A DNA stretch of 64,000 nucleotides from Pterobdella sp. o SKG-2022 (Eukaryota; Annelida; Clitellata; Hirudinida; Piscicolidae): assembly GCA_964035795.1 (NCBI GenBank), contig OZ038321.1, positions 15,121,971-15,185,970 on the forward strand. The letters are read 5' to 3'. The position numbers and the translations under genes were made by a program. Shown here piece by piece: positions 1 through 27,060 of the stretch; position 1 is the first letter of the stretch, and each line of letters begins with the position of its first letter. The notes under the pieces were generated by a model that worked only from the letters and a program-made list of their open reading frames with translations, made no database searches and was not told the DNA's origin.

Positions 1-3000
1 CATAAGATAAGCCATTTTTTTTGGACAAATTTTTATGGAATGCCAGCCAGAGCTAACGTCCAACTTGAAATTATCGAATTCAAAATAGGCCGTTTCTATC
101 TAATAATATATATAATATATAATAATAATAGAATAAACTATTGAAAAATATTAATAATGCCACACGGGCAGACACTTGACTGTTTAAATGAGTGTTTACA
201 CTTCAATAAATGTACATTATAAACTCCAAAAGTGCGACTCAAAGGGCATATTTATAAATTATACAATCAGTAATATGTGTATCTTTCAAAGAAATTTAGT
301 GTTGAAAAGACACCAAAAATATGATGTTATTCCTCCAATTAGATGCATCGGCCCTTCACATAAATTGGACAAAATTTGCGGAGAATGCAAATAGTTTGAA
401 AATACGAAAACCTAAATAACGTTTATTAAAAAAATAGTGGGATATTTCAAACAATAAATTGTATCTTAAAAATGTCATTGAAAAATAAAGTGTTTAGATT
501 TAAAAACACCGATATATCAATTTAATACTGAAACACGATATGCTGAAAAACGCCAGACTGATATAACAATTAAATTTCTCTAAAATTCTAGTCATTCAAT
601 ACTTTGAGATATTATGATAAAAAAAAAAAAATTTGAAGTAACAGATGTTTTTCAAAGCTAGCAGAACCTATAATTTTTTTTATCTAAAAATAAATTTAAC
701 TTGGAAAGTATTAAAAACAAATAAAAAAATCAAATATATATTTACAAAATCAAAATGTAATTAAACCAAACAACTTAATGTTGAAATGGAACTATAAATC
801 AAGATAAATAAGATAATAGCTTTAAAAATAAATGCTTGCGTCTGAAGCTTTTCAGAACCTTGAGTTATATATGCTGATTATATTTGTATACAATTTTATT
901 AACATTAGCTTCTATAACACATACAAAATAACAAGATGAAAACAAAGATAAAACAAAAACCATTAATAAAGAGTTCATAAGATGAAAATGAAGTTAATGA
1001 AAAGTAAAAAACTGCGGCATGTGTTTTCTTCGCATATGATACACTTATACACCCAATGTGAAGACATACCAGGGTTAGGTTGCAGTAGCTCGCACGTGGT
1101 TGCACTGACATCTTCAATAAACTTGCCTAGAGAATCAGTTTTCTGTGAAAGTTATAAGCGTTACGAGTTAATAATTTTATTTTCGGTTTATAGTAGCATA
1201 GTAATATAAATTGTATCGTGAACTTCTTTTGAATTAAAATGACTTTGCATTCTAATGATAAACATTCAATTTGAATAACTGAAATTTGATCCTTGAAATA
1301 TGTTTAAAAAACTTGATAAGAATATATAATAAAACTCCTGATTTTAATGGATTTATTTTTAGATTCAATCAAAAAAACATTCTAAGTATTTGAAATAATT
1401 AATATTTCAATATGAAATTTACGTTAAAAATTTAGCACCCTATTAATAAGTACACAGGTAAAATATAGCATCAATTACTACACTAGCTCATACATTCATT
1501 TGTAATTTACATTGGCGTTCTTAAGATCGGGAACGAGGTTAATAATAGAACCTTAAGTTAAAAAAGCCTGTTGTTAATAATAAAAAAATATTTTCAAATG
1601 AAACTCTCAAAATGGTGAAAGTATTTATCAACAAAACCATCAATAAAAATCCTTGCAAGTTTGAGATATATATAGTAAATTTATGAAGGTGAAAAATGAA
1701 GGTTTTTCAAAAAAATAGCATTACTTGCTGAAATGTAACCGAAAAGGCATTATAAAAATACAATGTTTGCTTCCAAATGTTGAGATTAGCAAATTTCATG
1801 AAGATTTAAGAAACACTTCAAACACCTTAATCAGTATTTAATTTTCTGAAACACTTTGATTAAAATTTATTTTTTCATTCCTTACTAAAAGATAAGTGAT
1901 TTCTATTTGAAGCTAAAACATCAATATATGGTTCTAAGAATAAATTTTATGGTAATAGAAGGCTAATCAAGATTATTAGAACAAAAGCTTTCGAAAATTT
2001 CTTCTCATAAGAACTAAAAGAGGATTAAAAAAGATTGCAAAATAATTTTAAAAAATAAATGATTAAAAAAACATTTAGTTTACATTAGTCATAAATGTAG
2101 TTTCAAAAACTTTGAATTTAAGGAAATATATATTGCTCCAACCAAGAGTATTTTAACTAAAAAAATATGATTCATAAATTGTTAAACTTCAATAATTCAA
2201 TGTGTAAACATGTGCTTTCAATTCTAGACATCACTAAAAATAATTCAAGTCATTTTAAAGTTGCAAGAAACAGTACAGTTTATATGGAACAAAATTCATT
2301 AATTATATGAAGTTAAAACTAGTTTAGATGGTTCATAGAAAAATACTCATTAAAAAATATAAATTAAATTGAAATGAAACTGAAAAATAAAGAATTTTTT
2401 AGAAAACCTTTTCTAAGTTAAGAAAAGATTCATCCAATTCAGTTCCTTTAGCTCCCCCTATTTTTTCACTAACATACTGTATAATAGATTCAATATAATT
2501 TTTAATTCTTTTTTCACTATTATTTTAAATTTATATAGTAAAAATGTAATTCTTTTGTTTACCTGGTTAGCTTTGTTTAATTGTTTTTTAAGTCCAGCAA
2601 ATGACATCTTAAAAAGTATTAATGTCACGATATGAGTTTTGCAAAAAAAACTTCAAATTTCAAAGCCGCAAGAAAACTAATAAGAAACTCAAAATCAAAG
2701 TCACAGGAAAACTAAGAACCGAAAGTTGTTTAGGCTTTGATATTTAATCGCACACTACTGCCATCTCTCGTGAAATATTATAACCTATTTAACGTACTTG
2801 CTAATGTTACTTTGTTAACGAAAAGCTTTGTACTTAATAAAATTACCTTTAGTGTTCAAATAATTTTCAGTATTTACTTTGGCTAATGAAGATTATTATT
2901 ATAACCTAAAAAATATATAACATGAAGTCGGTAAGTATGGTAGAAATATAAAACGTTGCTTTTGTTACTTTTTTCGATAAATGATAAATTTAAAACATTT

Positions 3001-3560
3001 TGTTTAATTTATTTCCAATAGACGTCTTTTTGATTAGTTATGTTACAAGAAAACGGTGACAATACACAATTTTAAGCGTAAAATAATCTGTTTTAATGTA
3101 CATGTTCGTCATCAATAGAAAACTCTAATATATTAAATAGAAGTCAAAGAAAAGTAGAATAAATTTAAAGAGAGGTTGATTTAAATAGATTATGGTTAAA
3201 ACAGTTTTAAAAATTTTCTTTTGAATATCGCCTATTAGTATACTAACAGTAATTTTATGCTACATTCACCACACAATAGTATTTATGAGAATTTACATCG
3301 GTACGCATTAAATCAAGCTTAAGCCACATATAACTTTCTTTCATCATTTGAAATGACCTGATCCTTAAATGATAAAAAATTAAAATCACCCTTAAATGAA
3401 TTCTAAAATAAAGTAGATAGTGCACACTATTGACACCAGTCATTCTGTAAAAATGACTGAAAATTAACGAATCATAAATAAAATGTGATTGGTGTATACA
3501 TCGAAGAATTAATTTTCAAATTTGAATAGCCAGGTTAATTTGAAAATTTTAAATATAGGT
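1..3560. other. AT-rich non-coding 3' flank of the ZNF608/609-like gene
   Basis: I see no convincing coding exon here; the short open frames are AT-rich and match nothing I recognise. Near 80-110 there is a short sequence (CAACTTGAAATTATCGAA) that recurs near 42,210 in the P450 cluster, so at least one dispersed repeat fragment is present. Part of this interval is probably the 3' UTR and termination region of the minus-strand gene that ends at 3561. Confidence 0.5.
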
Positions 3561-14910
<11,350 letters not shown>

Positions 14911-17900
14911 TATTTTTGGGTTTGTATCCTAAATTCTTCAGTATTTCTGCCAACTGATATGAAAATAGAAAATATAACTTGGAACTAATAATAAAATTTT
15001 AAATTTAGTTGAATTTCCAAAAATAAATACAATTTCAAAACAGAAAATGAAAATGTGAATCATGTATTGAGATAATGCCAGATCAAATTCAAAGTAAAAC
15101 GTTTTATTACTCAATTATATATGTTCAATTATTATAAGCTTAGTTTTTACACTTAACTCATGTATTTACAAAACATTATTGTTTTTAAATTGATATTAAT
15201 GTTCATGAGTTGAAAGAAATAAGGTACATAAACTTAAAACTTATAATTCACAAGGCTCATATATTCAAAGGTAACTTTTTAGCCTATATAAACACAATTA
15301 TTCGACTTTAAATGCCTAATCACTCACGAGATATAGCAATGAAAAGCCACAAAATATTACATACATACGCAAAGCCACCATATTTAATGACCGGTAAAAA
15401 GAGCATAATTTCATACAGATATGTTTAGTCATATGAATATAACTATTTATATACATGATTTTCCATCATAAATATGAATTAGAGAAAGAACTAACAAGTT
15501 TTATATCATCTAATTACATTACACAAATTCGATATCATCATCACCAACATTTTTATGTAAGGAGGAAAAGAAGAGTATATAGTATTGATTTCTCAATAAA
15601 TACATAGATGTATACTTGGGTGTATCGTAATGCTTTAATTTTCTTCTATTTTTTATATTTTTATTTAAAAATACTTTTTAATTCAGTTTTCAAGTCTGTG
15701 TACAGATTTGAATGCGTGCGCACATAATCTCTCTTTAATTGCATACAGGATAAAACCAGAGATAATAACTATGGTAATTCATATCAAGTGTGTGTAGGTT
15801 TATTATATATATATATGTTTGTGTGTGTTCCATTTTCAAGTTAAAAATGAAATTTCGAACTTATTAAATACTGACCAGTTCTTAAGATAATGTTAAAATT
15901 TTTCGATATTTTTTTCATATTGTATAATAAAAAGCAAAAATAAATGGATAGGCGTGGCCAAGAGTGACAGAAATACTTTAGTACTTCACTATTGGCTGTA
16001 GATCTAGGTGCATATAACAATTTAGAATTAATTAAAATGGATTGTGAGAAAATTAATAACCTTATAAGGTAAAAAAAAGACATTAAAAAATACATTAAAT
16101 GGTTTAGGGCTTCAAGAATTTTCAAATCTTTAACAAGAATCAAATTGAAACTAGCGTTTGGCATATTATCAGTAAAGCTTTTAGTGTTTATGTGATTATT
16201 TCAACAAATAAATGATACTTAGGTCCAATCGAAATTTTATCAAATCTTTTATGAATTTTGTTTATATTCCACATATGTTTTGAAAGATAATTTCACATTT
16301 TGCCTAATATGGACCCATTCACTGGAATAGTTTAATAACTCTCTTGTATAGAATAAATACAAATTTTATATGAATTTCTCATAGACAACCATCATAGGGA
16401 TTATTGATGAAAATAAAGTCAAGTATAACGCACTTCAACATAAATAAAAACTTGACCTATTAATTTTAAAGCAATATTAATTTTAAATCAAATAATTTAC
16501 CTGTAAATTTTATATCCAAATATGGCAGAGTTGGCTTGGTTGTCGGAATAAAAATCAAAACAAGTTCATTTCAGTAAATTTATCTCTAATTGTGTTATGT
16601 GTACAAGTTATATGGGCTATACCTGCTTTAAACCTTTTATAAAGAACAAACTAATTAAGTTTGGAATAAAAGATTATATAAAAATTCTATAGATAATTTT
16701 TTTTTATAAACACTAGGTTCCACCAATATAAAGAACTAATTAATATATTACAAAAATAAAGTATCAGTCTCATTCTTTATTTGAAACATTGCTATTGTGT
16801 CTGCATATAAATATATATGCACGTATGTGCCTTTCAGATACTAAAGCTGTATGTAGACGAAAAAATCCTTTTATTTTGGAATATCTAGCAACTTTTATAG
16901 AAATAAATTCTTAAAAATTTTATCGCCAATTATGCGTCTAAGAAGTTTAATTAGAGTTGCCTTATTTCAACGCTGATTTCCTACTTTTTATACATATCTC
17001 TATTTATCCTTTGAGGTCATCTTATCGAGGCCGTCAAAATTTCTTTTCATCAAGTCATTCATTTTTTTTACGTAATAAAAAAAACATAAAAATAATGAAT
17101 TATTTTTTCTCATTATTATTTACGTGTTTTCTTCGGGTTGTAAAAATGTGTAAGTTAGATTTACACTCTAGTATAGTATTCAGAACATAGTTAAGAAAGA
17201 TAAAAAATCTTTCGAGAAAAATTCGAGCAAGAAAGGCCTATCTGCTTCAATGTGAGGCAATTGATTTACTCTTGTCATTGATGAAAAAACTGGGGTTAAA
17301 TTATCCAATTTGATAAGATTCGTTTAAAACTAAAAATTCGAATAAAATATAACTACCGCTAAAAATAAATTATTTTAATTTGTTCATAACCTTGGTATAA
17401 ATATAGAATATGAAGATTTAATCAGAAAGCATAGAGAAACTAGCTATGCAATGGAAAGCTTTTGTGCATAAATAACGAACCACGCAAATTCCCAGTTTAG
17501 AATAGAGACAAAAAATATTTAAAAAAAGCAGAATCGAAAACATAAATGACTGTCAAAGGGGAAGGGTCATGGGTAGAAAATGAGAACAGAAAATGTGTGA
17601 TAAAGCCTGCTAGGATTTTTTCTTTATTGCATTTTATATCCTGCACAATAGCATGTATTTAAAAGCATTATTTAAAGATTTTATTGTTTTTTTATGAAAA
17701 GATTATAAAAATATTGGTTTTTAAACAGAAGCAAAGCTAAATATAAAATGCATAATTAATCAATTTAACTTCAATTATAAGTTTTTATATATAACTAACG
17801 ATCAAAAATAGTGTGTGAGGTTTCAATTAAGATTAATCATTAAGCCAAGCTTTTATTTTTAAATAAAAAATCATTCAAGTTATTTCATTGCTGAATTTTC

Positions 17901-20900
17901 CAAATGTTTTATTGAATGTAATGAATGTTCAAGACAAGCATGCGTTCATCATGTATTTGCATAAGAGCTGTTACTCTATTGTATTGTTTTCAACAACCAT
18001 GTATGTTTACAATAGAGAATACTAATTCACGTTCTATTCACATGATTTCAGAATTTTTAATATTAAAAATATAAATTCAAATTTAAGTTCTATAAGCTAG
18101 CTGCATTATGTCATAATGCAATTGTTTCGACGGTTTTAGCTTTGAATTATTAAAATAGCTTCAGAAAACATTCTTTTTTTAGAATTCAAACCATTTTATA
18201 CTTACAAGTTTTGACAACTTATGTTAAAAACGCGTAAAAACATTTTAAGTAGCTGTATTTAAGTCATATAAAGTTTGCAAGTTTGAACAATATAAAAAAT
18301 AAAAGTTTATGGAAACAATTAAAATTTCAAAACCCCGCATCACTAAGTCATTAAGACAAAAATTTAGGCATGTCACACACACACAAATGGACTTGGAACA
18401 GACATACACACACAAACAGACAAGCACACATATACACATTCAAGTATATATATAAACAGATGTACACAATGAAAACAAATAAGAATACACACAAACAAAA
18501 AAGTTTAAACAAATAAAGAAAGATACACACAAATAAGAGCAAACTGAGAGACATACATGCACAAGCAAACTAAGAGACAGACACACAAACAGACAAGCAT
18601 ACACTTGAACGTGATATGTGGCGATTAAGAGAAGAAACATTAATTTGAGGGGTCAAAGGTTATACGGTCAAGGCAACTATCATGAACTCAAGAGAAGTGT
18701 CACTATACAATTATGAACATTTGGTAATTCTACGTTGAGCTGAGGCAGTGTTGTGTGCACGTCACAAATCCTGTATACGCTAATACATTCTCGTGGGAAA
18801 GAGGTTGAAGCTATGCCACGTTCTCGAATCATTATTTGAGCCATTTTCTAGCATGTCAACTGTTAAGAAGTAACATTATTCTACTAACGGCCTTTCTGAA
18901 AACCATTTTGACAATAATTTTCTGTTTTGAATTTTTGTTCATTTTTCTTAAATAATTTGTGATTCATCATAGATCGGGTAATATTAATATTGTATTGTAA
19001 TTATAATTTGAAATGAATATATATATAACATTAAAGAAACATTACGTCAATCAAATCAGGATATACAGAAGCACATGAGCAAGCCACCGCTTATTTCACA
19101 CGGTTCTCATGCGATACGAAATAGAAAAGTAATAAAGCAATCATATAATTTATATTTAACTGAAAGTGAGTGGCAATAACTATTGAAAGTTCTTCAATTT
19201 GATTACTCTAGGATTCTTTTTTTCCTCAATTAATTAAAACACACAGAGACTGGAGGTTTTAGAAATGGCAGACAGGCATTAAGTACACAAGGATAGGCGT
19301 CGTGGTGCGGAAAGCTTTTATATGAATGTACCTTTGTTAGTGTTTGCTTGTGTCTTATTAGTTGCTTGTGTGCGTTTGTATTGAGTGTGCATCTGTTTTA
19401 TTGTGATAATGCTGTCAGTGTATTTATGAATATTTTTGTAGTTGTATAAGTTGTTGTAGCTAAAATCTATTAATCTAGAAAAAGATTTTACCATTTTCAC
19501 TTGAAAAAAAAAGAAATTATTTTGGTTGTGTATATAATTTTCATTTAGTTTGTTTATAAATATGCGCAAAACTAATAAAAGCACATATTAATTACGAATT
19601 GATCAATAATAATAAGGATGTAAAAAAATAAGAAAAAAATAATTTTTAACAATACTTTATGTTTTTGCTAGATTTAACTTATCAAAAATCATAGTTTATT
19701 TTGAAATTCTTATTTTGAATTTTAAAACTAAAAAGTTAAAAAAACAATTTATATTTGGTCTAAAAATCGAAAAATTAAAATTTCTCCTTTTTTGAATTCT
19801 TAAATTACGTAGTAATCTTACTTTTGTAGTCAAATTAATGATTTTATAAATAATTATTTGGCACAAATATTTATCCAGTTTTAAAATTTGAAACTTTATA
19901 TTTAAGTTTAGAATGATTTTTTCAAAATTATATTTTATTTCACTTTGGTGCATAAAATATACAATCAAAAATATTTTTCATTTAACAATTGTTTTTTTTT
20001 TGAATTGCAAAAATTAATTTTTAAATAATGATTGAAACATATTGCATATTTAAGCATTGTTCCATAGGGCAGATCACGTTTGTTGAACAATCAACATATG
20101 TCACAATTTAAAACATTTTGTTTGGTTTGTTTAGACGATCAAAGCTTGCTATTTTTAACAAAAAACGACAATTTAAAATAATAACTCTAGTCCTAAGCGT
20201 TTGAAAACTAAAAGAATCATATTTTGGAGAAGTTGAATTAGTAAAAACTAGTTTTTTTATTTGTTTCTTGAATTACTTTAGCTAATATTTTGGTTATCTG
20301 TGGTAATTAGTGTTAAAATGGTGCTATTTTATTCTCAATAATGTCAATCCAGATTATTCTTAACATGTAGACTAGGTTTTAATTCGTATATATTCAAATA
20401 TATCAACAATTTTTAAATATTTTTCACTTCGTTATTTTTAACTTAGATTTTTTTTAAACTACGCAATTTCACGCATGTTACCATATGAAAAGTTCAAAAA
20501 CTCTTAAAAAAGCAATTTATCTCATGAATCTCCCCACTGTTGAATTGTTTGATGGAATAACGAACATGAATGCTTGCTTTGTTTTCTGCGATCTCATGTA
20601 AGAGTTGTAATGTGAAAACAATGCATATTGCTTCATTGATTTGAAAACCAGAGTGGATCTTTTTAGCCAGATTTTGAAATCCCAGTGAACTTTGCATATA
20701 CCTTTTTGTAGTTTTTGATGTTATCGTGGTCTTAATAATTTATGCTACTATACTTTCTGTCAAACATAATTAATATTGTGCAATTAGCGTGCACAGTTTA
20801 ATGAGACTAGGAGAGTTTGATTCCTGCTCGACTGCATTTTAAACGCAGCTGATTAATTTTTAGGTAATGGTTAGTGAAGCTCATGAATCAGAAAATACAC

Positions 20901-21586
20901 AGAATTTTTTTTGAACATAGAAATATATTTTTTCAGCGTTGAAGATAAACTTTTACAAAACCAGATTTTATTTGGATAGGTTTTCAAGTTATTTCATGGT
21001 TCTTTCATACTGCTTGTGGAAGATGCATTTTCAATGAGTTGACTTGGGTCATTCCAGTAATTTTTATCAACCTATTTTTTTTCAGTTCTGATAGAGCTTA
21101 TCAAAGTTCAAGCAAACCAAGTGTTTTAAAGAAATTATTTTTTTCATATTTTGAACAAAGCTCATGTACTTCGAATTTATCTTCAAACTTTTCATCTACT
21201 CGGAAAATTTATGCTAAAGGCAGCTAGAGCTCTTTTAGACTTAAAACGTTTTGAAAATAGCAACCGATTTTCTACTGACTCTGATACATTTACTAAAAAT
21301 TCTTTAGGGAATAGAATTTTAAAGTTTGAGATAACTATGAATCATGTGTTTTTTAACGCCCAGTTGTGGCTTCAGTCCACACACTGAAAAGAATATTTTA
21401 TAGAAAAGTCAATTTTACAAAACAAGTGAGTGATCAGTATTGAGTCTACCCCGGATGCTTTGAAAACTTTGGAAAAGTTAGAAAACCTATTAATGCTGCC
21501 AGAAAATTTGCAAAATATACTTGTAGATTTATTGAGAACAAAGTTCTTTTTTTCGATAAATTTAATCAACTAAAAATTAAATATTT
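14911..21586. other. Gene-poor AT-rich interval upstream of the ZNF608/609-like start
   Basis: I see no recognisable protein, RNA gene or transposon. It holds the presumed 5' UTR and promoter side, or an upstream intron, of the minus-strand zinc-finger gene. It also contains a degenerate CA/TG-rich tract at about 18,370-18,620 that creates spurious Cys/Val/Leu-rich frames. Short open frames at 19,318-19,968 and 20,494-20,697 have no supporting motif. Confidence 0.45.
18370..18620. repeat. Degenerate (CA)n / ACACACAAACAGAC-type low-complexity tract
   Basis: This is purine-rich CACA-based simple sequence with loosely repeated words such as ACACACAAACAGACAAGCA and ACACATACA, an eroded microsatellite. 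The translated frames on the minus strand are low complexity and not genes. Confidence 0.75.
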
Positions 21587-21754
21587 TTCTCCACATAAGT
21601 TTCTCAACATAAGTTTCTCAACATAAGTTTCTCAACATAAGTTTCTCAACATAAGTTTCTCCACATAAGTTTCTCCACATAAGTTTCTCAACATAAGTTT
21701 CTCAACATAAGTTTCTCAACATAAGTTTCTCCACATAAGTTTCTCCACATAAGT
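21587..21754. repeat. 14-bp minisatellite, exactly 12 copies
   Basis: The unit is TTCTCMACATAAGT, repeated 12 times without indels over 168 bp. The single variable base (C or A at position 6) gives the order C-A-A-A-A-C-C-A-A-A-C-C, a hint of higher-order duplication of blocks. No coding exon is involved. Confidence 0.95.
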
Positions 21755-23067
21755 TAGAATTTTTAAAATTAGCCTAAAATAAATATATCAGGATATTGGA
21801 CATAGATTAACTTAATACGAAATATATTAATAAAAAGTTGAACAAAAAACTTTTAGGTAAGTTCATATTTTTTTAAAAGTTCAACAACTAGGTGGAAATG
21901 CAATTGATTTTTCAACAATTTGAAATACTCATGACATGTCTTTGTACTTCAGGTATCTGGTAATGACTATTGTATAATGGTTTAAAGTAAATTTGAAAAT
22001 TTTTATGAAAATTAAATAATTTAAATTAACTACTAAAATAACATAATTAGAATAATAAATTTAGTCTTGAAAGAAAAAGTAGTTGCAGTCTTTATTTTCA
22101 ATGGAGTTTTGTTAATGAATACAATTTTGCAATTTCCTAAAAATTTTATTTTACGCATCGTTCATTTTTATGGCAGATTTTTGAAAGTAATGCATGCTGT
22201 TTAATTATTTTTGACTCACTGGTTCCAAAGAAATAGGAAGATGATGAAATGACAAAATAGACCTAGATACATTAATCAACTTAAGTAGGATTTTAAAGTC
22301 AAGAGTTCACCAAGTTTGTTAAATTTAAATTAAGTTTATTGAACACTGCCGTATCTATTAAAGAAAGGAAAAACTTTTTTTTCAATTTTGAAAACCTAAA
22401 ATCATTACTTGCTTCCAGTACCAAAGAGTGCCAAAACCACTTTTAATTAATTTCACAAAAGCTTTTCGTAAGTCCAACTCAAGAGATACATACGAGTGTA
22501 TACCAAAAGCTTTGTGAATTTTAATAAACTCTAGAAACATGGTTTTTATGTCGAATGATTATTTTAGGCTTAAAAACCATAATGCACTGAAATTGTTGAA
22601 TGTACATGTGGGCATTCAATATAACGGAAAATTCTTAAATAAGAATTTTTAATTCTATTCTATTATGTTATATATGAAAACTGAAATTTTCAAGCATGAT
22701 TTCAAATGGCATAATATTTTGTTTTAATGCTAATAAACATTTCATGTTCCTATTGATGATAATTTAATTTAAAATGCATGTAAAAAATATCCCATTAACG
22801 AGTTAACCCATTAATGGCTTAATGACAAATGTGATATGCTTTTATGCTAAAGCTATAATTCAGGACGAAATATACATATTGATTGAAAAATATATATAAT
22901 TATTTTTCTTTATAACTAAGTGTAACTGAAAAGGTATAATTAATCATTTCAACAGGTTGATGGAATTTAACTAAATTGAAAAAAAATTCAGGGTTAAAAA
23001 ATGGAATCATCTATTTTATTGTATCTAGCATCGTTTCTAATAATTTGGCTCGACTTAAAAGTCGGCC

Positions 23068-24408
<1,341 letters not shown>

Positions 24409-24999
24409 TTCTACTAATTTTTAGCATTTACATTTTTAAAAAGTTATGTAACCATATTCCCATAACAAGAAAAGTTGAAAAAGCCCTGAATAAGTTTCCT
24501 TCTCGAAAAGCTCATTGGTTTTTTGGACATTTCCAAGAGGTTTGTAATGATAATTTTAAATATAGAAAATATTTAAATTAAAAATAGAGTCTGATGGAAA
24601 AATATTCCAAATAGATGCCTAAAAATTTTAGACAAGATTTCATAGATTACTTTAGAAAATGTTCTAAAGAAAACCCTAGAGGCGAGGCTTTTTTGTTAGG
24701 AAGCTGGTGGGTTGGTTATTTGAGGCTATGGCATCCCGACACGATAAGAATAGTGTTAAAAACTGCAGGTATTTTTTACATAAAGTTATATTTTAATTTA
24801 TATAGCACCAAAAATGATTGAGACCGGAGATTTTTCTAGAAATTTAGTAGTAATCCAAGACTGCTAATCTCAAGATGTCTAATATGAATTATACAAATAT
24901 AACAAACCTTAAACAAAAAAATCTAATGAATAAATCAAAAAATTGAAATATAAATATATAAAAAAATATAATATGGACAAATATATATAATATTTCTGG

Positions 25000-26220
25000 C
25001 TGACTTGAATCAGCTCAGAGCACTGAAGCTTCTTCTTGCTTCTCGGTCCAGCATTCTTTTTTGACTCCAACAGTGTTTTTTAGCCAGTTTTTTTGCCAAA
25101 GTGTTGAAATTATTGATGTTTCATCTGCTGTTTTTGGTTCTTTAACCATAGGTTGCCAAATGAAGAGTCTCCATTTAAATTGATTATAATGATAGGTGCA
25201 TTGACTATTGAGTTCCAGTTAGAGATCCGTAGTTTTGCAGCTAATTTTGGAAACATAGCCAATTATTTATCATTTTTGTTTACAGATGTTTAAAGATCCT
25301 AAACAGAGTACATATTGAACATGTAGTCTTAATCTAGCGATTCCTTCAATAAAGAGGTTAGAGAAGAAATTTCAGAGTACTGCAATAATTATTTTTCTTC
25401 AAATAGTTTCGATCATTTCTGACTCAAAGTTTGTGACAAGCTTTTCCTGCCAGTGTCTCCTCTTCAAGTCGAAGTGGTCTATGCCCTTCACATTCACTCG
25501 AAGTTTCCAATCTCTTTAGTGGAATGAAGTTGTTGAGTTTCAGTCATTAGTTCTACTTTTTCATTGAATCTCATTATTTTTATTTTGTTTCGGTTTTGCT
25601 GTAAAATTTATTTTTCGTCTTATATCAAATTTGACTAAAAAGCATGATTATTAGGAACCGTGTAAACAAGTTTTATTGGACAAAACCTAATCTTCTATCA
25701 TTTATGTTGGACTTTGGAGTTTTTTTTGGATTAAAGATTAAATATCTTTTTACGATCTTTCGTCTGCTTTTCAATGTAATCGACATAAGTGGTATAAAAA
25801 TATGCGGTTAGAGAGCATCTGGTATGTAACATTTCGTCATTCAGTACCTCAACGACTGTTTTTTCATAAAGTTTGTGAATAGAACTGATATATTTATTCC
25901 ATAAGCTTTGAAAACTTGCATGTATTTTTTGGTGGATGTTTTTGAATGCTTTACTGGAGTTTGGAAGTTTCGAAGTTCAAAATTAAAGTTTCCATTTGCT
26001 ACTTCAAAATGTTAGAATATGTGCTCTAGTATTTTTTTTCGATGGCTGCATCAGCCTGTCTCTCCTAACTTTTTGTCGTACTGCTCTTTTCCGCAAACCA
26101 CCCTTTATTTATGGAATTCTTTTTCACTTAATCTGCGTCTTTCACCTTCTTTTAAACATTTTTGCAATTCAAAAACTCGTCTTTATAGCCGCATCTTTCT
26201 GCCGTAGTTCTTTGGCCTAC
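25000..26220 (+). mobile_element. Degraded L2/CR1-like LINE fragment in intron 2 of P450 copy A
   Basis: Around 26,050-26,200 the plus strand reads TTLYLWNSFSLNLRLSPSFK, which corresponds to the reverse-transcriptase C-terminal motif (LWNSLPSNLRSSPSL) of the better-preserved LINE at 56.7 kb. Further upstream, FLPVSPLQVEVVYALH at about 25,440-25,490 resembles the entry to the RT domain. Many stops and frameshifts; boundaries are estimates. Confidence 0.55.
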
Positions 26221-26761
26221 ACAAGCGCTTCTGCAGCAAAAATAGTTTGTAAACTGTGTGCCTTAAAAATGAAATAATAATTTAAATTTTGGTTTTTTTC
26301 AATTAGTTAATTAAAAAATTTGATTTTCATCGATTTCGTGATTTTTGATACATTCATTAAGACAGCAAAAATAATTTTCGATAACATTGTGAATAAATCG
26401 CTTCAAATTTTGGAATTACAAAAACAGTGCAATATTTGAATTTTTTATTTTGAAGAAGCTTTTTAATATATGCTATCTCTTTATCAGGTAACTAATGAAT
26501 ATATATTGTAAGAAAGATGCCTTGACGACGTTAAGCTATATAGTAAAATGAATAAAACATATGTAATGAAATTTTAAAGTGAAACTTATTGATAAAAAAA
26601 TAATACAAATAAAATAAAAAAATAAAAAATAATTTCAAATGAATTGTTTAAGTTATACCCTTTCTAAATAATATAAGCGTTCTTATATTCTTTTGATCAT
26701 TTAGTTTGGGTTGTTCTAACACGATATAGTATGCTTCTAGTAGTTTTCTTTTTTTTCAGTT

Positions 26762-27060
26762 TTAGGAAGCTTTCTCCACTATGAACCATTTAAAATTATG
26801 AAAAGGATGCATTGCAAGGTGTTTTGCGGGTTCAGATTTACCTTGCTGGCTTTCATGCTCTTTCCATCTCATAGCCACGTTTCTTTTTGTTTCTCCGATA
26901 TATGTATCTTTGCAATCACATATACCTTTGTAGATAACGTGGTGTAGGTGGGAGATTTTGTCCTTCAATGGAAAGTGCTCTTAATTTTTTGGTGTTCCAA
27001 GAGTAAAAGAATTTTATATTTTCGTTAGTATAGTCTCAATCTTATTTATTATGCTGCCTG
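26762..27060 (-). mobile_element. GIY-YIG endonuclease fragment, Penelope-like element remnant
   Basis: The minus strand reads HHVIYKGICDCKDTYIGETK then RNVAMRWKEHES and SEPAKHL. These match the GIY-YIG endonuclease of Penelope-like retroelements: the V-Y-K...YIGET core followed by Arg and a WKEH segment. The N-terminal side continues upstream with a frameshift (about 26,970-27,060). No reverse transcriptase is recognisable beside it, so this is a severely truncated copy in intron 2 of P450 copy A. Confidence 0.6.

Noticed and set aside
18245..18640. Three overlapping Cys/Leu/Val-rich minus-strand frames as membrane proteins
   Set aside because: They are translations of an eroded CA-rich simple repeat.
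21587..21754. CRISPR array
   Set aside because: The 14-bp units are head to tail without spacers, in a spliced animal-type genome.
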